Origin: Mytilus californianus
Lineage: Eukaryota > Mollusca > Bivalvia > Mytilida > Mytilidae
Assembly: GCF_021869535.1 (NCBI RefSeq)
Contig: NW_026262668.1
Span: 63,208,058-63,272,057, forward strand
DNA length: 64,000 bases
Direction of reading: 5' to 3'
The notes under the pieces are model-generated. The model saw nothing but the letters and a program-made list of their open reading frames with translations, was not told the DNA's origin and searched no databases. Position 1 is the stretch's first letter, and the number at the start of each line of letters is the position of its first letter. A program made the translations under genes and the position numbers. This document shows, one piece after another, positions 60,738 through 64,000 of the stretch.

Positions 60738-63277
60738 TATTTGTGTGAGTTATTCAGGTAAAGGGGACACAACTCTAGCAACAAATAAGATTTTACTAAT
60801 GATATAAGTATAACAATGAGTTTATGTTTAAAATTTAGCTTTCTATTTTCCCATTTATTTACTGTATTTTTTATACTATGGATAATTGGTAGCCAACTTT
60901 TACTTTTACTTTCCTTACCAAACCAAATTCCTAGTGTTTTAACGCTCTCCTTAGTTAAAAGCTTTAAACAAGTGTCTTCTTCTGGGGCATTACAAATACT
61001 TAGTATTTCCGTTTTGTTTTTATTTATTTTTGCTCCTGATGCTTTACCAAATTTTTCGAATTCATTCATAAACAAGTAATAATCTTTAATATCTGTTGTA
61101 ATTGTTGTACAGTCATCCGCATGTTGAAAAAGTTTTATGGGATCTTTTAAATTTGGAATGTTAATACCTTTTATTTTTTTATTTGTTCTTATTGAACTTG
61201 CCAGTGTTTCAATAGCTAAAGCATATAAATTCATGGAGAGCGGGCAGCCTTGTCTAACTGATCTTGTAATTAAAATTTCTTCTGTTAACTGACCATTGAC
61301 TTGAATTTTACTTTTTATATCTTTATATAGTATCTTAATCCATCTAATAAATTCTACTGGAAGGTTCATTTTCTTTAAAACTTTAATAAGAAATTCATGT
61401 TTAATCTTATCAAATGCTTTTTCTTGGTCAAAATTTATTAAGAAACCTTTTATATCGTTCAAATTCATATAGTCGTAAATGTCTGAAATTGAAATAATAT
61501 TATCAAAAATATTCTTTTCTTCACCGGCTCCTGTTTGTTTTATATCAACTAGTTTATTTATTACTTTAGATAATCTTTTAGCTAAAGTTTTAGTGATTAA
61601 TTTATAATCAAAGCATAATAAGCTTATAGGTCTCCATTGTTTTAGGTCTTTTTTATCCCCTTTATTTTTATAATTTAGCGTGATTATACCCATTTTCATT
61701 GTTTCGGTTAATTCCCCTTTTAAATATATATTATTTACAATTTCAACTACTTCATCTCCAATCATATTCCAAAATTTTAGATAAAATTCTTTACCTAAGC
61801 CATCTATACCTGGTGATTTATTGTTTTCGAAATCGTTAATATTATTTAGACATTCTTCTTTGCTTATAAATTGGTTTAAAACTGACCAATCTTCCTCGTT
61901 TAGTTTATTTAATTCTATTTTCCCTAGATATTCATCAACCTCTTGATCATTAAAGCCATCAGAAGTATATAGCTCGGAATAAAAATTTAGAATTATTTGT
62001 ATTATTGAATTTTTTTCGTCAGTGGGTTTATTGTTTTTATCAAATAGTGATTTTATTTCCTTCTTTGTGCCTCTTTTTTCTTCTGCTATTTTAAAGATTT
62101 CAATATTTTCGATATCTTCTTTATAAAAACACTCTCGTGATCTGATTAATGTTCCCATTTTCTCTTTTGTTTCAATTGCTATTATTTCGTCCTTAATTGT
62201 ATTTATTATAGTGCAATTTTGAGAGGGTTTTGCTTCTTCAACTATTAGAGAGTCATATAACTTATTCAACTTAGATTTACTAATTTTTGTTTGGACCCTT
62301 GAGAAATTAATTGTTGTTTCTTTTATTTGTTTTTTTAGGATATCCCAACCTTTTAGAGGGTCATATTTCAGTTTATCTTCTCGCCATTGTTTAATAATAT
62401 TTGATATTAATATGGTATAGTTTTCATTTTCAAGTAAGCTATTATTCATTTTCCAAAAACCACGACCCCATTTTTGCCGCTTATATTGTATGCTAATCTG
62501 AACAATTTTATGATCTGACTTTTTATACGGAATATGTTTAATTTCTTTAATTTTATCAATAAATTCATTATCTGCGTAGAACCTGTCAATTCTAGTACGA
62601 GTACCAGAGATGTTGTAGCACGTAAAATTTGCCTTGTCGTTATGTATTTCTCTAAAAACATCTTTAATTCTTAAAGCATCTTTAATACTTTTAAATTTAT
62701 CTAGTATATATTTGTTAAGTCTGCAATTCATGTTATTTGAATCTATTTTGTCTTCTATGAAATTAAAATCTCCAGTCAATATATACTTATTTTTTGTACT
62801 ATATTGTTCTAGATTTGAGACATAGTTTAGCGGAATGTCATAGAATAATCGTTGTTCCTCCCTCAAACCACATTGTGGTGCATAAAGGTTTAGAAGATTT
62901 ATGACAGTATCATTATAAACGTAACTATTATGGATGAGTCTACCTTTTAACGGTGTTGGAACCCTATGAGATTTAAACAGTTTTAAATCTTTACTTATTA
63001 TTGTTATGACACCTGTAGATCTACTTGCACCATTTGAGAAGTCTACATTTTTATTAAATTTCTGTTTTATATCATGTATAACATCTGGTGACATATAACC
63101 AGTTTCTTGTAAACAGATAATGTCTATATTTCTATTGTCATCTAATATTTCATAAATTTTGTTTTCAAAACCATTTCTAATGTTCAATGTAAAGAGTAGC
63201 ATATTAATGTAATTATATATGAAAAAAAAGAGTAAACAAAATATCAATATATGAGAGTGATTGTTATGATTAGACAT
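60737..63277 (-). CDS. LINE ORF2: AP-type endonuclease and reverse transcriptase
   Basis: The frame has 846 codons from the ATG at 63277; the endonuclease homology begins at Met26, so the first 25 residues may not be used. Residues 26-265 are an exonuclease-endonuclease-phosphatase fold with 'QETG', 'GDFNF' (169-173), 'RTRIDRFY' and 'SDH' (254-256); it would nick target DNA. The reverse transcriptase covers roughly 460-780, with 'GDKKDLKQWRPISLL', the first catalytic Asp in 'FDQEKAFDK' (616-624), 'RQGCPLS' and the active-site 'HADD' (719-722), in place of the more usual YADD or FADD. It belongs to the L1/Tx1 type of LINE by overall look. The frame ends in a premature stop next to the C-terminal frame. 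Confidence 0.9.
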   Translation of the reverse strand: MSNHNNHSHILIFCLLFFFIYNYINMLLFTLNIRNGFENKIYEILDDNRNIDIICLQETGYMSPDVIHDIKQKFNKNVDFSNGASRSTGVITIISKDLKLFKSHRVPTPLKGRLIHNSYVYNDTVINLLNLYAPQCGLREEQRLFYDIPLNYVSNLEQYSTKNKYILTGDFNFIEDKIDSNNMNCRLNKYILDKFKSIKDALRIKDVFREIHNDKANFTCYNISGTRTRIDRFYADNEFIDKIKEIKHIPYKKSDHKIVQISIQYKRQKWGRGFWKMNNSLLENENYTILISNIIKQWREDKLKYDPLKGWDILKKQIKETTINFSRVQTKISKSKLNKLYDSLIVEEAKPSQNCTIINTIKDEIIAIETKEKMGTLIRSRECFYKEDIENIEIFKIAEEKRGTKKEIKSLFDKNNKPTDEKNSIIQIILNFYSELYTSDGFNDQEVDEYLGKIELNKLNEEDWSVLNQFISKEECLNNINDFENNKSPGIDGLGKEFYLKFWNMIGDEVVEIVNNIYLKGELTETMKMGIITLNYKNKGDKKDLKQWRPISLLCFDYKLITKTLAKRLSKVINKLVDIKQTGAGEEKNIFDNIISISDIYDYMNLNDIKGFLINFDQEKAFDKIKHEFLIKVLKKMNLPVEFIRWIKILYKDIKSKIQVNGQLTEEILITRSVRQGCPLSMNLYALAIETLASSIRTNKKIKGINIPNLKDPIKLFQHADDCTTITTDIKDYYLFMNEFEKFGKASGAKINKNKTEILSICNAPEEDTCLKLLTKESVKTLGIWFGKESKSKSWLPIIHSIKNTVNKWENRKLNFKHKLIVILISLVKSYLLLELCPLYLNNSHK

Positions 63278-63300
63278 TTTAATAGTTATATGGGAGGGGG

Positions 63301-63609
63301 TTAAGGATTTGCAGGACTAGTATTACTGCTTTTTTGCGTCTGAGTCTTTGCCAGTTTTTGATCTTTCCCTGTTTGAACAGAACTCTCAATGCTTAGTCTA
63401 TCTCTGTTTCTCTTTTTTTCCTGGTCCTTTTCTCTTTCCGAAATTTTTGTTTTGTCTTTTTCTTTATTTTTATCAACTCTCTTCGCACTTAATGATTTAC
63501 GTTTATGTAGGGGAGTTTTATCACTTGCTATGTCGCAACCATCTTTGACAGCATCAGAATATGGTTTGTTCGATGACGATTCTATTGTTGTTACTATCCT
63601 ACTCTGTTC
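63301..63609 (-). pseudogene. C-terminal remnant of LINE ORF1
   Basis: An open frame of 102 codons ends in TAA at 63303-63301, 23 bases before the ORF2 start. It lacks an ATG in its first part, and its upstream end is a stop at 63612. The peptide is rich in Lys, Glu, Asp, Ser and Thr, with blocks such as 'KNKEKDKTKISEREKD'. This fits the basic tail of the nucleic-acid-binding ORF1 protein. It is placed exactly where ORF1 should end and in the same strand, which is the main evidence. I cannot match it to a family. Confidence 0.55.
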
Positions 63610-64000
63610 TTACTTATTGAATTCACAACATATATACTATTTTATCATGACAAGTTTTGAGTAAATGAATTCACTCTAATTAGTACAAATTCATAATTAC
63701 AATTATGTCAACTAATTAATATAATAATACTGATGCTAATGAGAATGTCCAATTAATTACATAACACATAATTAACTCAACTTGAACTTGTCACATGAGG
63801 ATTTCTCAAAATTTATGACACCACAAATAATTAGAACTAGTCCAAATCTATACAAAATGCTGAAGGTCAAAATAACTCAAAATGCCTCTATGACAGATTG
63901 GCTCCTCCCCGGATAAAACACGTCCTCGTGTTTTCAATTTTAAAAAGTTAATGCCTATCAGAAATATTCAATGTTGAAAGTTTGTTTTTTTTTAAGATTT
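63610..64000. other. Right-edge AT-rich stretch
   Basis: No exon of the PIP5KL1-like gene and no element end could be recognised. It has runs of 'aattaat' and a 'ccccggataaaacacgtcct' block. It is probably intronic. Confidence 0.4.

Larger units (their letters stand above)
59425..63609 (-). mobile_element. L1/Tx1-like LINE retrotransposon, 5'-truncated, with poly(A) tail
   Basis: The element lies antisense in the third intron of the PIP5KL1-like gene. Its 3' end is a poly(A) tail, seen as a T-run at 59425-59478. The 3' untranslated region is 59479-59876. Upstream are a C-terminal frame (59877-60737), a long endonuclease-RT frame (60737-63277) and the lysine-rich end of ORF1 (63301-63609). 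Beyond 63609 the ORF1 frame is closed, so the copy seems truncated there. Flanks on both sides are AT-rich and I could not settle a target-site duplication. The low damage (one frameshift) suggests a recent insertion. Confidence 0.85.

Noticed and set aside
1-64000. tRNA, rRNA or CRISPR
   Set aside because: No cloverleaf, rRNA block or spaced direct repeats of CRISPR type was seen. The direct-repeat arrays have no unique spacers.

Overview
This is an AT-rich, intron-rich animal genomic segment packed with dispersed repeats. The repeat families (hairpin-ended tandem-core elements like the bivalve 'pearl' elements, and CAAT-tailed retroposons) and the gene structures point to a bivalve mollusc, most likely a mussel such as Mytilus. 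That assignment is inference from recognised sequence style, not a database match.

I could reconstruct four protein-coding genes exon by exon from conserved protein motifs, GT/AG splice sites and consistent intron phases. From left to right: (1) minus strand, 755-7015 and running off the left edge, a multi-pass membrane protein with an extracellular EGF-like module followed by a THH1/TOM1/TOM3-type membrane domain; (2) plus strand, 12749-28625, a complete 15-exon, 748-residue NRF-6-like (nose resistant to fluoxetine) acyltransferase-3 protein; (3) minus strand, 37320-47396, a complete 6-exon, 414-residue HENMT1-type small-RNA 3'-end 2'-O-methyltransferase; (4) plus strand, from 54534 off the right edge, the first three coding exons of a phosphoinositide-kinase-family protein most like PIP5KL1. 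Genes 3 and 4 are divergent and about 7.1 kb apart. The four genes have no evident functional link.

The rest is intron and intergenic DNA rich in mobile-element debris. The largest element is a nearly intact L1/Tx1-like LINE (59425-63609, minus strand) in intron 3 of the PIP5KL1-like gene. It has a poly(A) tail, an endonuclease-RT open frame, a C-terminal frame separated by one frameshift, and only the tail of ORF1. Other structure includes at least seven hairpin-ended elements, several with tandem cores of about 160 bp; foldback elements; a 31-bp minisatellite and a large inverted repeat in HENMT1 introns; a TTTA microsatellite; and several nested insertions. No tRNA, rRNA or CRISPR was seen. 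The best candidates for under-described biology are the EGF + THH1/TOM1/TOM3 architecture and the 160-161 bp periodicity shared by elements whose unit sequences look unrelated.
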